This document shows positions 50,388-58,585 of a DNA stretch of 64,000 bases, piece by piece. The notes under the pieces were generated by a model. It made no database searches, was not told the DNA's origin, and saw only the letters and a program-made list of their open reading frames with translations. Source of the DNA: Bacteroidales bacterium (GTDB taxonomy: Bacteria > Bacteroidota > Bacteroidia > Bacteroidales > Tenuifilaceae); the NCBI GenBank assembly GCA_016931855.1, contig JAFGDZ010000052.1, positions 1 to 64,000 on the forward strand, given 5' to 3'. The position numbers and the translations under genes are program-made. Position 1 is the stretch's first letter, and every line of letters starts with the position of its first letter.

Positions 50388-52793
50388 CTACTCGTATCTA
50401 ACTGCCTCAGCCGGATTAATGCGCAATCCCTTTTTTGATTGAACGAGTACGGTTACAATGGCTATAATTAGAACTAAAACGGAAGAAATAATATACATCC
50501 AAACGGAAACTTCTGTTTTAACGGCAAAGCCAGCCAGCCAAAGTGATATTAACTTACTAACAACAGGTAGCGCAAGTAGCACGGCCAATGCCCACAAAAG
50601 CACATACTCTTTCACAAAAAGGAGCAATACATTCATTGACTTTGCGCCCAGAACTTTTCTAACTGCAATTTCCTTTCTCCTATGCACAACGCTGTATGCC
50701 GATAAGCCCAAGATTCCCATTGCCGTTATGAATAGCGCAAGAACGGAGAAAAGGGTGAAAACCATCCCAAATCGACGCTCGTCATCGTGCTGCTTTCCGT
50801 AGAACTCATCAAGGAAAAAGTAATCGAATGGATTATTTGGAAACACCGAAAGGTAAATCTCATTAATTCGGTTCAACTGGATTGCATCGTGATCCTTATC
50901 AAGGCTTAACGTAAAGTAACCATTTAGCCTACGTGCCACTCTAAATATTTGCGGCTCTATTTGCTCCTTAGGCGATAGCTGATAGAAGTTATAGCAAACA
51001 CCCCCTACTATCCACTCCTGCCCATCTAAGCCTATCTTAGCCCCTACTGCTTGCTCCATAGATTCAAAGCCAATATGGGAACAAGCAAATTCATTAAGAA
51101 CTACAATGTTCTGGTCAAGCAATGGGTTACCAGTAAAGCCATTGCCATTAAGAACCCTAATACTATATACTTGAAAGAAAGACGTATCAATTTCGGTAAG
51201 CCTAAAGTTCTTTGAGTTATCAGCATCCTGGCCAATTATGGCTATTCCTCCCCTATTCATCATATTAGGTTTGCCAGGAACTACACTAGAAAAGGTAACA
51301 CCATTAACACCATTTATGGTTGCCACCTCACGTTTAAACAGGTCGAACCTTCTACCTAGCGATGTATCGCCCACCATTGGGGCATTCACAATAAGCATCG
51401 ACTCCTTTTTAAAGCCTAAACATTGCTTGCTAAGCGTTTTGTACTGACTGTAAACTACCACCGTTCCTACTACCAATAGCAGCGCAATAAAGAATTGGAA
51501 TAGCACCAGTAACCGCTTTCCGAATACTTTGCGACGAAATTTATAACCCGTTCCCTTTATTACATCAACTAATGATGACGTTGATATTTTGGTGGCAGAA
51601 TACCCCCCTGCCGATAGGGTTCCAACTAAGAACGCAATGGCGATTAAGGCGTAAAACCAGGGTTTTAACCAAGGTGCGGTGTAAAAAGGAACACCAGAGA
51701 TATCGGCAAATATTGGATATAAATTGAAAAATATTAGCAAAGCAATTGCAACCGCTACCAAATTAGTAAAAGCAGACTCAGTAAGCAGCTGAAGAACAAT
51801 ATCCTTTCGTCCAGCGCCAAGAACTTTACGAACGCCAAGCTCTCTAACCCTTCGGTAAGAAGCTATTGTTGATAGGTTAAAAAAGTTAACCCAGGCAATA
51901 ATTAGAACAAACCAGCATACAATTTTAAGGATATCAATAGCCGTTTTATTCCCGTTGGGTTGAACCTCGTGCATGTAATGGGACGTTAGGTGAATATCCC
52001 TAACAGGCTGGAACCTAAAATCAAACGTAATTTTGTACGCAGCCATTAGCTCCCCTATTGTGGACTCCAAAAAGCTAGGCATTCGCTTCTGCAGCTCGTG
52101 GTAATTGGTACCGCTACGTAGCTTTACATAAGTGTAGAATCCACTGTACACCCATCCTGTCATCACATAATCGGGCATTAGTGCCGCATAGGTAGGAAAC
52201 GAAGCAAGCACCTCCGCATGCAAATGGGTATTAGGTTGCTGATCCCTATATACACCTGTAATCTCTAGCTTTAGCCTCTTGTTATAATCAAGAATCTTAC
52301 CCATAGGGTTTTCGGTTCCAAAGTACCTTTTGGCTGCCGATTCCGATATTACTATGGTATTGGGCTTATTCAGGGCAGTGCTCCTATCGCCCTGAATAAG
52401 GTCAAAGCCTAAAAGGTTCATAAAATTTGTCTCGGCCCAGTAAGCATCAATTTCCCTAAAAGCAATATCTCCGTTGGAGAATACACCATCAAAACGAAAA
52501 GCTCTGCCATAGGCCTCAACCTCAGGGAATGCCTCTAAAAGCGCAGGGCCAATCATTGGACAAACTGACGCAAACTCAACCTTATCGCCCTGTTCTGAGC
52601 TTCGCTGGTAGTTTATTCGGTATATATCGTTAGCACTGGGAATGTGAGCATCAAACGATGCGTGGTAAACAACGTAATGCGTTAGAAATAGGCAAGCCGC
52701 AATACCCAACGATAAGCCCAAGATATTAATGGCATTGAACCACCCTCTAAATCGCGTTGAACGGACAAACGAACTCAAGTATCGAACAATCAT
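50388..52793 (-). CDS. FtsX/MacB-type ABC transporter permease
   Basis: A second large permease, 801 residues from ATG 52793 (MIVRYLSSFVRSTRFRGWFN); the frame goes back 10 codons to a TTG that is less likely. The same layout as the one at 1051-3405: a first helix (about 20-40), MacB core, a first FtsX group (about 290-430) with SYRRVRELGVRKVLGAGRKD, a second periplasmic part and a final FtsX group (about 670-790) with HRRKEIAVRKVLGA, ending in NPAEAVRYE. No ATPase gene adjacent. Substrate unknown. Confidence 0.88.
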   Translation of the reverse strand: MIVRYLSSFVRSTRFRGWFNAINILGLSLGIAACLFLTHYVVYHASFDAHIPSANDIYRINYQRSSEQGDKVEFASVCPMIGPALLEAFPEVEAYGRAFRFDGVFSNGDIAFREIDAYWAETNFMNLLGFDLIQGDRSTALNKPNTIVISESAAKRYFGTENPMGKILDYNKRLKLEITGVYRDQQPNTHLHAEVLASFPTYAALMPDYVMTGWVYSGFYTYVKLRSGTNYHELQKRMPSFLESTIGELMAAYKITFDFRFQPVRDIHLTSHYMHEVQPNGNKTAIDILKIVCWFVLIIAWVNFFNLSTIASYRRVRELGVRKVLGAGRKDIVLQLLTESAFTNLVAVAIALLIFFNLYPIFADISGVPFYTAPWLKPWFYALIAIAFLVGTLSAGGYSATKISTSSLVDVIKGTGYKFRRKVFGKRLLVLFQFFIALLLVVGTVVVYSQYKTLSKQCLGFKKESMLIVNAPMVGDTSLGRRFDLFKREVATINGVNGVTFSSVVPGKPNMMNRGGIAIIGQDADNSKNFRLTEIDTSFFQVYSIRVLNGNGFTGNPLLDQNIVVLNEFACSHIGFESMEQAVGAKIGLDGQEWIVGGVCYNFYQLSPKEQIEPQIFRVARRLNGYFTLSLDKDHDAIQLNRINEIYLSVFPNNPFDYFFLDEFYGKQHDDERRFGMVFTLFSVLALFITAMGILGLSAYSVVHRRKEIAVRKVLGAKSMNVLLLFVKEYVLLWALAVLLALPVVSKLISLWLAGFAVKTEVSVWMYIISSVLVLIIAIVTVLVQSKKGLRINPAEAVRYE

Positions 52794-53199
52794 AAAGAAT
52801 TGATTAAGTATTAATAGTCCCAACTAACAGCCCCATTGCTGCATAAACATCCTGTACGAATACCATTCCACTTACAATATAATACTGCACAACAACACAT
52901 TAAGCAGCTACAAACAAATATCACAACCAAAATCAGACTAAAATCTGTTTCATACTGAAACACCATAACTAAAAAATCGGACACCCAATTATTACGAAGA
53001 CACGGGTAACAGCACTTAGGGTAGAACCAATGTAAATTTATCGATAACCATTTTATTTGGTTGCGATAATACTTATAGCCGCAAATATTTCGTTATTCAA
53101 AATAAATGGTCAAAAAAGATGTGCATAAGAAGTGATTATCGCACATTTTAAAACAAAATAGCTAAATTTGATAACAGTTAATCATTCGTAATTGACCCC
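52794..53199. other. Intergenic region
   Basis: AT-rich. Nothing coding. A -7-like element TAAATTTG at 53163-53170 precedes the hypothetical gene at 53200 by 29 bases. Also the divergent permease gene starts here. Confidence 0.45.
53163..53170 (+). promoter_or_regulatory. Probable -7 element of the gene at 53200
   Basis: TAAATTTG matches the TAnnTTTG consensus; no clear -33 element. Confidence 0.45.
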
Positions 53200-53943
53200 A
53201 TGGAGCTTGAACACCATAATTCAGTAGATACAGGCAATGAATTTTTAGATTACAGAGAGAGGTGCAGATTTGAGCCTAGCCAACTTGTTGAGGTTAGGAC
53301 AGGCAAAGACTTAGAGGCTGCACGTTTTATGGTGCGTCATTTATTCCCATCGGTTGTAAAGGAGTACTGGTGGGTTAAGCCTTCGGATGTGGCATCGTTT
53401 AGAAATACCCCACTAAAAGTTAGCAGCATTTACTATTACAAGGACGGAATTCCTGTTATACTCCTTAACACAGCCGATGGAAGCATTACAAGAAAGACAC
53501 AAATATTCCTTAAGTATCCAGAAGAGAGCGTAGGCCTTGAACCAGATAGAAAATTAGCTATTCATAACCTTGATTTTGCATCACAATGCAAGCTGCTGCT
53601 TAGTAACAACCTGTATGAGAGGGTTGAAGTGGCCAAAATATTTTCTGAGCAGGAGCCACCACTACTCCCTACAGATAAGCTTCAGCAAATAAATCTATTC
53701 GTGCTTTTGCAGAACTACAACGCGCTTGTTGAACTTGGCGAGGATAGCATTCCGCCTCTACTAGAGAGGTTCTTCGTATCATCGGGTCAAAAGGAAACCG
53801 AAAGCATAGCAGAAACGTTTATGAGGATAGGTGCACCATGCATTCCCTTTATTGATGAGGCTCAAAAATCCCTTTCGGAAATGGCTAGTCCATACTACGC
53901 TAAGCGTCTGCGCTGGGTGCTATCAAAGTTTCAAAAAAAGTAG
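53200..53943 (+). CDS. Hypothetical protein, HEAT-like C-terminus
   Basis: A 247-residue soluble protein without signal or membrane segment. No family recognised. Residues about 25-110 form a mixed alpha/beta part (LEAARFMVRHLFPSVVKEYWWVKP), and about 125-245 are helices that look like two or three HEAT-type repeats (NNLYERVEVAKIFSEQEPPLLP, LGEDSIPPLLERFFV, RIGAPCIPFIDEAQK). Possible protein-binding role. Precedes a DMT transporter by 71 bases. Confidence 0.6.
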   Translation: MELEHHNSVDTGNEFLDYRERCRFEPSQLVEVRTGKDLEAARFMVRHLFPSVVKEYWWVKPSDVASFRNTPLKVSSIYYYKDGIPVILLNTADGSITRKTQIFLKYPEESVGLEPDRKLAIHNLDFASQCKLLLSNNLYERVEVAKIFSEQEPPLLPTDKLQQINLFVLLQNYNALVELGEDSIPPLLERFFVSSGQKETESIAETFMRIGAPCIPFIDEAQKSLSEMASPYYAKRLRWVLSKFQKK

Positions 53944-54014
53944 CTCCACAAAACCTTTATTCAGTTTCTTATTCCTAGTATTGCAGTAGCATTTATTGCA
54001 ATAACAATCAACCT

Positions 54015-54911
54015 ATGTTCGATTTATCTAAAAAACGCTGGCAATGGCTTGCCATGCTTTTACTTGCTCTAATTTGGGGTAGCTCATTTATACTAATGAA
54101 GAAGGGGCTTAAAGCATTTACCCATACGCAAGTTGCTGCAATAAGGGTATTCTTTGCATTTGTTGTTTTGGCACCTGTTTACATTAAGCATTTTAAAGTA
54201 CTAACCAAACAAAGAGCGTTAAGCCTTGGTATTGTTGGCTATGCAGGAATTTTTTTCCCAGCCTTCCTGTTCACTTTAGCACAAACCAATATTTCTAGTT
54301 CGCTGGCAGGAATGCTCAACAGCCTATCTCCGCTTTTTGCGCTAATTATTGGGGTAGTTTTTTATAAGAATAGACCTCTGCCAAATCACTACATAGGAAT
54401 AGTACTGGGCTTGACAGGTGCTCTAGCTTTAATAACTAACGGACATTTTGGCTCCCTTAGTGAAATAAATGGATATGCATTTTTTGTAATGATAGCCACT
54501 CTTGGCTATGGTATAAACGCTAACGAAGTTAGGTTTAATCTTCCTGACTTAAACGGGATTCAGGTTACCGCTTTGGCCTTTTTGCTTGTTGGGCCACCTG
54601 CAGGTATCATTCTTTTCTCTACCGATTTAGGTGCTGCATGGCAATCGCCATGGTTCTGGCAAAGCTTGCTGGCCACGCTAACGCTATCGGCTTTTGGCTC
54701 AGTTATATCGCTATTTATATACAATAACCTAATTAGGCATACCAGTGCGCTGTTTGCCACATCGGTAACGTATATAATCCCTGTGTTTGCTATACTCTGG
54801 GGCATTCTCGATGGCGAAACCATAAGCCCAATTCAGGTTAGCGGAATTGCCATTGTGCTACTGGGCGTTTACCTTGTAAATAGGAAAAAACCAGCACGAG
54901 CCACAAGCTAA
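54015..54911 (+). CDS. EamA/DMT family transporter
   Basis: A 298-residue inner-membrane protein with ten helices in two EamA repeats. The first repeat opens LLALIWGSSFILMKKGLKAF and contains QTNISSSLAGMLNSLSPLFALIIG; the second has ASVTYIIPVFAILWGILDGETISPIQVSGIAIVLLGVYLV (as ATSVTYIIPVF). Predicted metabolite exporter or importer; substrate unknown. Its stop overlaps the convergent T9SS-CTD gene by four bases. Confidence 0.9.
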   Translation: MFDLSKKRWQWLAMLLLALIWGSSFILMKKGLKAFTHTQVAAIRVFFAFVVLAPVYIKHFKVLTKQRALSLGIVGYAGIFFPAFLFTLAQTNISSSLAGMLNSLSPLFALIIGVVFYKNRPLPNHYIGIVLGLTGALALITNGHFGSLSEINGYAFFVMIATLGYGINANEVRFNLPDLNGIQVTALAFLLVGPPAGIILFSTDLGAAWQSPWFWQSLLATLTLSAFGSVISLFIYNNLIRHTSALFATSVTYIIPVFAILWGILDGETISPIQVSGIAIVLLGVYLVNRKKPARATS

Positions 54912-55321
54912 CGGCAAATAAGCTTAACGGTACGCTTCTGCTTATCGGTTGAGATAACCAAAAGGTATAACCCTGCTTTTAGCGTAGGTAGCGAAAGGGA
55001 GTGGCCAACCTCTAGCTTACTGCTAGTAACAACCTCATCGTGTACCCTATTCCCAATACTGCTATAAACAGCAATGGTTACACTTTGCGCTGCAGAAAAG
55101 CCTGTTGTAACAATGCTTATGGGTTGATTTGCTGTGAATGGATTTGGTGAAACGCTAACCTTTGGATTTAGTACGATACTACCATTGGTACTACTTGGAG
55201 TACTTAGCGATATGGTAGCATACCCCCCTCCGCTTCCTCCGGTGTAAATAGCTTGTCCAAATGTACCTATAGTGCCAACTAGCACCATAACAAAGAGTAT
55301 GGTAAGTTTTTTCATGAGCAT
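54908..55321 (-). CDS. Small secreted protein with type IX sorting domain
   Basis: A 137-residue protein: signal peptide (MLMKKLTILFVMVLVGTIGTFGQA), a short Gly/Ser/Thr-rich link (about 25-50), then a C-terminal T9SS sorting domain of about 80 residues with VSPNPFTANQPISI, VTIAVYSSIGNRVHDE and LPTLKAGLYLLVISTDKQKRTVKLI. There is no cargo domain, so the protein is almost only the signal for the Por secretion system. Last of three genes controlled by a cobalamin riboswitch, 17 bases after the SUMF1-domain gene. Confidence 0.85.
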   Translation of the reverse strand: MLMKKLTILFVMVLVGTIGTFGQAIYTGGSGGGYATISLSTPSSTNGSIVLNPKVSVSPNPFTANQPISIVTTGFSAAQSVTIAVYSSIGNRVHDEVVTSSKLEVGHSLSLPTLKAGLYLLVISTDKQKRTVKLICR

Positions 55322-55338
55322 AGTTGTTAAAGGTGATA

Positions 55339-56844
55339 CTAACGTCCGCCTCTTCCGCCAGAGGTATTCCGCCGTGTAGATGGGTTAAGGTGTGAATAGA
55401 ACCTATCCGATATGGCCATATCCCTGTATGAGCCAACCTCGCCAAGGGTACTTCCCCAGCCGCCCCCGCGGTATATAATTCCCTTTCCATCGGAACTGGG
55501 CCACGTTGATTGGTTAGCATCACCACTAGCTGACAGCTCACCATCGCCAAGCGTAGCACTAAACTGCTCACCACCAGAACCAGCCTTTACCGTAAGCTCC
55601 CAAACATTTCCGCTTAGCTCCATTACGCCATAGTACGCAGCTCCAGCTTCAAGTCGTGTTGTTTGAGAACCGGCTGCAAATCCTGTACGCAGCGGGCCAC
55701 GCAACCCCCAGTTTCCTGTTGCCACAACATTTCCAATATTGGCCAGACCTGCGGTTTCTGTGGCGGAGTTGGTAACCGTTTCAAGTGGTGTTCCGCTGCT
55801 TTGCACGTTATCGGCATCAACAACAAATGGTGTTCCCCATGCCATTTCGCCCGCAACAGGAGTAATATTGCTTCCCCTACAAACCTTTTCAAACTCAAAC
55901 TCCGTTATAGGACGTAATGCAGCCCAGTCTAGAAAAGCAGCCAAATCTACCCACGATAAAAAGTTAACTGCCCTATCCATCGCATCATCGGTTTCATTAT
56001 AAGCGGCATTACCATTGCCATTGCATGCAAACAGAGCGGGAACACCATTGGTAGAAGGCACATCAATAACCACGCCATTTCGGTACGTGCTATCGGGTAC
56101 ATACTGGTTAATTAAAGCCCTTGTTCCCCGCTGAGCAGTTATGCTTGATGATATTCTATTTTGCTGCTGCGTAGCAGTGAGAGTATTCAAAAAATCGACA
56201 TACTGCTTTTGCGAAACCTCATACTTCATTACCCAAAAGGGGTTGTAGCCCTTGGGATAAGAGGAAGAAACAACGCTTGGCACAAGGGAGGGAGCAAACT
56301 CTCCGTTGGGATTGGTAATGGTTAAACCATCTATTTGCTCCTCTGATGTTATAAGCAAAGGTTGCCCGTTAGAGCTAGTGTATGATGATACCGATGAGCC
56401 ATCGCCAAGATAAAAAGCCCCTTGGGGAACCTTAACCATTTCGATGGCAAACGCTCTAATCTCTGTAAAACTTTCCAGCGAAGCATCTATTTCAAACGAA
56501 ATTCGAGAGGTGGACACAACACCACTCCCCTGCTGTCGCATAACAAAAAAGCCCAAATAATCCTGTGGCAGTTCAAATTCTAATGGCTCGTTACCCGACT
56601 GTTGAGTAGGCACACCCAGAATACTTATATGTTGCCACACACCATTTTGATTTTTCGCCTTTACAAAAACCCAAATGCCATCGGCACTAGCACCCTGCGA
56701 AAGGAAGTTCCAGCTGTTATCCCACGAAATATCGAACGAAACGGTGTGCTCGTTTACAGCACCATTCTTTAGCTCAACGCCATTTCCCAACGCCTTTGCA
56801 CCTAATAAAGCGCACATAAGCACTAGGGATATAATTTTTTGCAT
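55339..56844 (-). CDS. SUMF1 (formylglycine-generating enzyme-like) domain protein
   Basis: A 501-residue secreted protein counted from ATG 56844 (MQKIISLVLMCALLGAKALG); the frame reaches 26 codons further back. After the signal peptide, residues 20-140 form an N-terminal beta-rich domain, and about 150-500 a SUMF1/FGE fold: KVPQGAFYLGDG, FWVMKYEVSQKQYVDFLN, AVNFLSWVDLAAFLDWAALRPITEFEFEKVCRG, GVMELSGNVWEL and IYRGGGWGS. The catalytic cysteine pair of true FGE is not clear, so a carbohydrate- or protein-binding or other role is possible. No sulfatase gene is nearby. Middle gene of the cobalamin-controlled unit. Confidence 0.85.
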   Translation of the reverse strand: MQKIISLVLMCALLGAKALGNGVELKNGAVNEHTVSFDISWDNSWNFLSQGASADGIWVFVKAKNQNGVWQHISILGVPTQQSGNEPLEFELPQDYLGFFVMRQQGSGVVSTSRISFEIDASLESFTEIRAFAIEMVKVPQGAFYLGDGSSVSSYTSSNGQPLLITSEEQIDGLTITNPNGEFAPSLVPSVVSSSYPKGYNPFWVMKYEVSQKQYVDFLNTLTATQQQNRISSSITAQRGTRALINQYVPDSTYRNGVVIDVPSTNGVPALFACNGNGNAAYNETDDAMDRAVNFLSWVDLAAFLDWAALRPITEFEFEKVCRGSNITPVAGEMAWGTPFVVDADNVQSSGTPLETVTNSATETAGLANIGNVVATGNWGLRGPLRTGFAAGSQTTRLEAGAAYYGVMELSGNVWELTVKAGSGGEQFSATLGDGELSASGDANQSTWPSSDGKGIIYRGGGWGSTLGEVGSYRDMAISDRFYSHLNPSTRRNTSGGRGGR

Positions 56845-56952
56845 ACTAGTATTTATTAGGCAGATTATCCGCTTTACAAAATACGATAAGGAAGAAAAAA
56901 GTAGAGTATAAGCGAGCGCCAACTTAACAGCAACTCGCTTATATATAACACG

Positions 56953-57693
56953 CTACTCGTAACGATAGGTAATATCGTCGATACAGAAGTATGAAGGAGT
57001 ATTCATGCCCCAATCGCCATTGTCTGATGACGAAAGGTAGAAACGTAGCTCAGTTACACCTTTAAGCGATGACAAATCGCAGCTAGTCCAGCTATCAACC
57101 AAATAATCCATAGTATTATCCTCTGCAGTGAAATCGGCTAAATAAAAGTCAACAGTGCCAACCTCTGTGCCATTAGCGTCATATCCCTTAATTGTTACCA
57201 TGAAAAAGTCGGGATCGGTTCCTGTTACCCCACCAAATTTCTTGCTAAACTGGTTACCATTTACCATTGTAAGGTAGGTAACAGTTGAGTTGGTAAACTT
57301 GGCATAGCGCATATCAACAGGTCGGCTAAAGGTTACTTTTGCATCGTCGGCAACCACATAGGCAACGCCAAAAATATTTTTACCATCGGTACCATCGGCA
57401 ATGTATGCGCTATACTGATTTGCATAGTCGCCTAGCACCATATTATCCACATTGGAATAAGCAAAACCGCTCCACGACTCATAGGTAGTGTTATTGCTAT
57501 AAGTATTGTTAAAAGTTCCCGTCCCTGCAACAAACTTACCAGAGCCATCGGAGCCATTCCAGAAGGTACTATCGGCAAGGGTTAGCTTCTGAAAATCAAT
57601 TTTTTCCAGGACAAAGGTTTCATCGCTCTCACATGATACAATAAGCATGGCAGCAAAGGCCATTGCCACAAACTGAAGTGTACGTTTTAACAT
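56953..57693 (-). CDS. DUF4465 lipoprotein
   Basis: A 246-residue lipoprotein (AMLIVSCESDE, Cys 21). The mature part is beta-rich with WSGFAYSNVDNMVLGDYANQYSAY (about 77-100), the DUF4465 hallmark, then VDFYLADF and WTSCDLSSLKGVTELRFYLSSSDNG, ending YFCIDDITYR. Bacteroidota DUF4465 proteins are often found behind cobalamin riboswitches and near BtuB-type receptors, so corrinoid capture at the cell surface is a plausible role. It is the first gene behind the riboswitch at 57819-57985. Confidence 0.87.
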   Translation of the reverse strand: MLKRTLQFVAMAFAAMLIVSCESDETFVLEKIDFQKLTLADSTFWNGSDGSGKFVAGTGTFNNTYSNNTTYESWSGFAYSNVDNMVLGDYANQYSAYIADGTDGKNIFGVAYVVADDAKVTFSRPVDMRYAKFTNSTVTYLTMVNGNQFSKKFGGVTGTDPDFFMVTIKGYDANGTEVGTVDFYLADFTAEDNTMDYLVDSWTSCDLSSLKGVTELRFYLSSSDNGDWGMNTPSYFCIDDITYRYE

Positions 57694-57818
57694 GAGTTAA
57701 AGGTTTTATAGTTAAACTGTTAAAACCTCAACTCGCAAAACCTTGGAAAGGAAGTGAAATAGAGTAGCAAGGCATCTATTCCGCGCTTTTTCTCCCGAAA
57801 GCTTACGAATGAGGGTAC

Positions 57819-57985
57819 TACACGGCAGGTCTTCTGGCTTATCCTCTCTTTTTGAACCTTCCCATCCGTGTTTACCGAACAGTGGCGTTGAAGCAAAAAG
57901 AGTATTTCCCCCAAGGGGAAAGGACTTACAGCAGCGGGTACTGCCCCTGATTTACACAGGGTTCCCTTAACCGATAGCAAGGCAA
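57819..57985 (-). promoter_or_regulatory. Cobalamin riboswitch
   Basis: On the minus strand the conserved elements follow in order: TTAAGGGAACCCTGTGTAAA, CAGTACCCGCTGCTGTAAG, ACGCCACTGTTC, GGATGGGAAGGTTC, and the B12 box AGCCAGAAGACCTGCC near the 3' end (57840-57824). This agrees with the cobalamin (AdoCbl) riboswitch consensus. The -7 element TACCTTTG at 57990-57983 puts the transcript start right at its 5' end. It lies 125 bases ahead of the DUF4465 gene, so it probably controls that gene and the two behind it. Confidence 0.92.
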
Positions 57986-57990
57986 AGGTA
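57983..57990 (-). promoter_or_regulatory. -7 element of the riboswitch-led operon
   Basis: TACCTTTG on the minus strand, directly upstream of the riboswitch. Confidence 0.55.
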
Positions 57991-58104
57991 GAAAAAGATT
58001 TTGGTAATAGGGAAATACGTTAAGGGTAAAAACACAATTAGCTCACAATGGGTGCTAGGAATAGCTCAGGTGCCAAAAATTAGTAGCAATATAGGCTAGC
58101 TATA

Positions 58105-58431
58105 CTACCATTTTCTATTAATTACCAGCAGCAAATCGACCATTAGAAGGAAAAGAAGAAAGAAATCGGCCTCTTGCCACCCCAAAATATTAAGCACAAT
58201 GGTTATAATTAAGCCTATAAGCACATAGAGCCTATACCTATCTATCTTTTCTTTTGGCTTATTTTTGTGCTTTAGGTAGTGGTTTATCCTATATAGAAGG
58301 AAGGGCACAAAGCCTAAATAGAAAAGGACAATTCCCACCCCATAGTTAGTTAGCCTAACCAATCCAGCAAAAACCAAAAACAAAATAGTGTAAAGCAATA
58401 CCTTACGCTCTGAAATCTTTTGCAAAGCCAT
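58105..58431 (-). CDS. Hypothetical four-helix membrane protein
   Basis: A 108-residue protein with four hydrophobic segments (about 11-27, 32-48, 68-85, 90-105) separated by a charged loop HKNKPKEKIDRY at about 53-66. No family recognised. It lies on the minus strand, upstream of the riboswitch-led operon, with no clear neighbour in an operon. Coding is supported by the membrane pattern and normal codon use. Confidence 0.6.
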   Translation of the reverse strand: MALQKISERKVLLYTILFLVFAGLVRLTNYGVGIVLFYLGFVPFLLYRINHYLKHKNKPKEKIDRYRLYVLIGLIITIVLNILGWQEADFFLLFLLMVDLLLVINRKW

Positions 58432-58585
58432 ACATCGAAATTTTAAACAAAATTACCCATTTTTGTTTAGCAGATACGAGATTAGCCTTTTGTTGAAAAG
58501 TATATTTACATAACTTCGAGCCACGTATAGAATTCTTAAAAGGAGCAACGTAGTACAAATTACAATAACCAGAGAGCATAACACT

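Noticed and set aside
57720-57980. 86-codon ORF upstream of the DUF4465 gene
   Set aside because: It lies entirely within or beside the cobalamin riboswitch; the RNA consensus explains the sequence.
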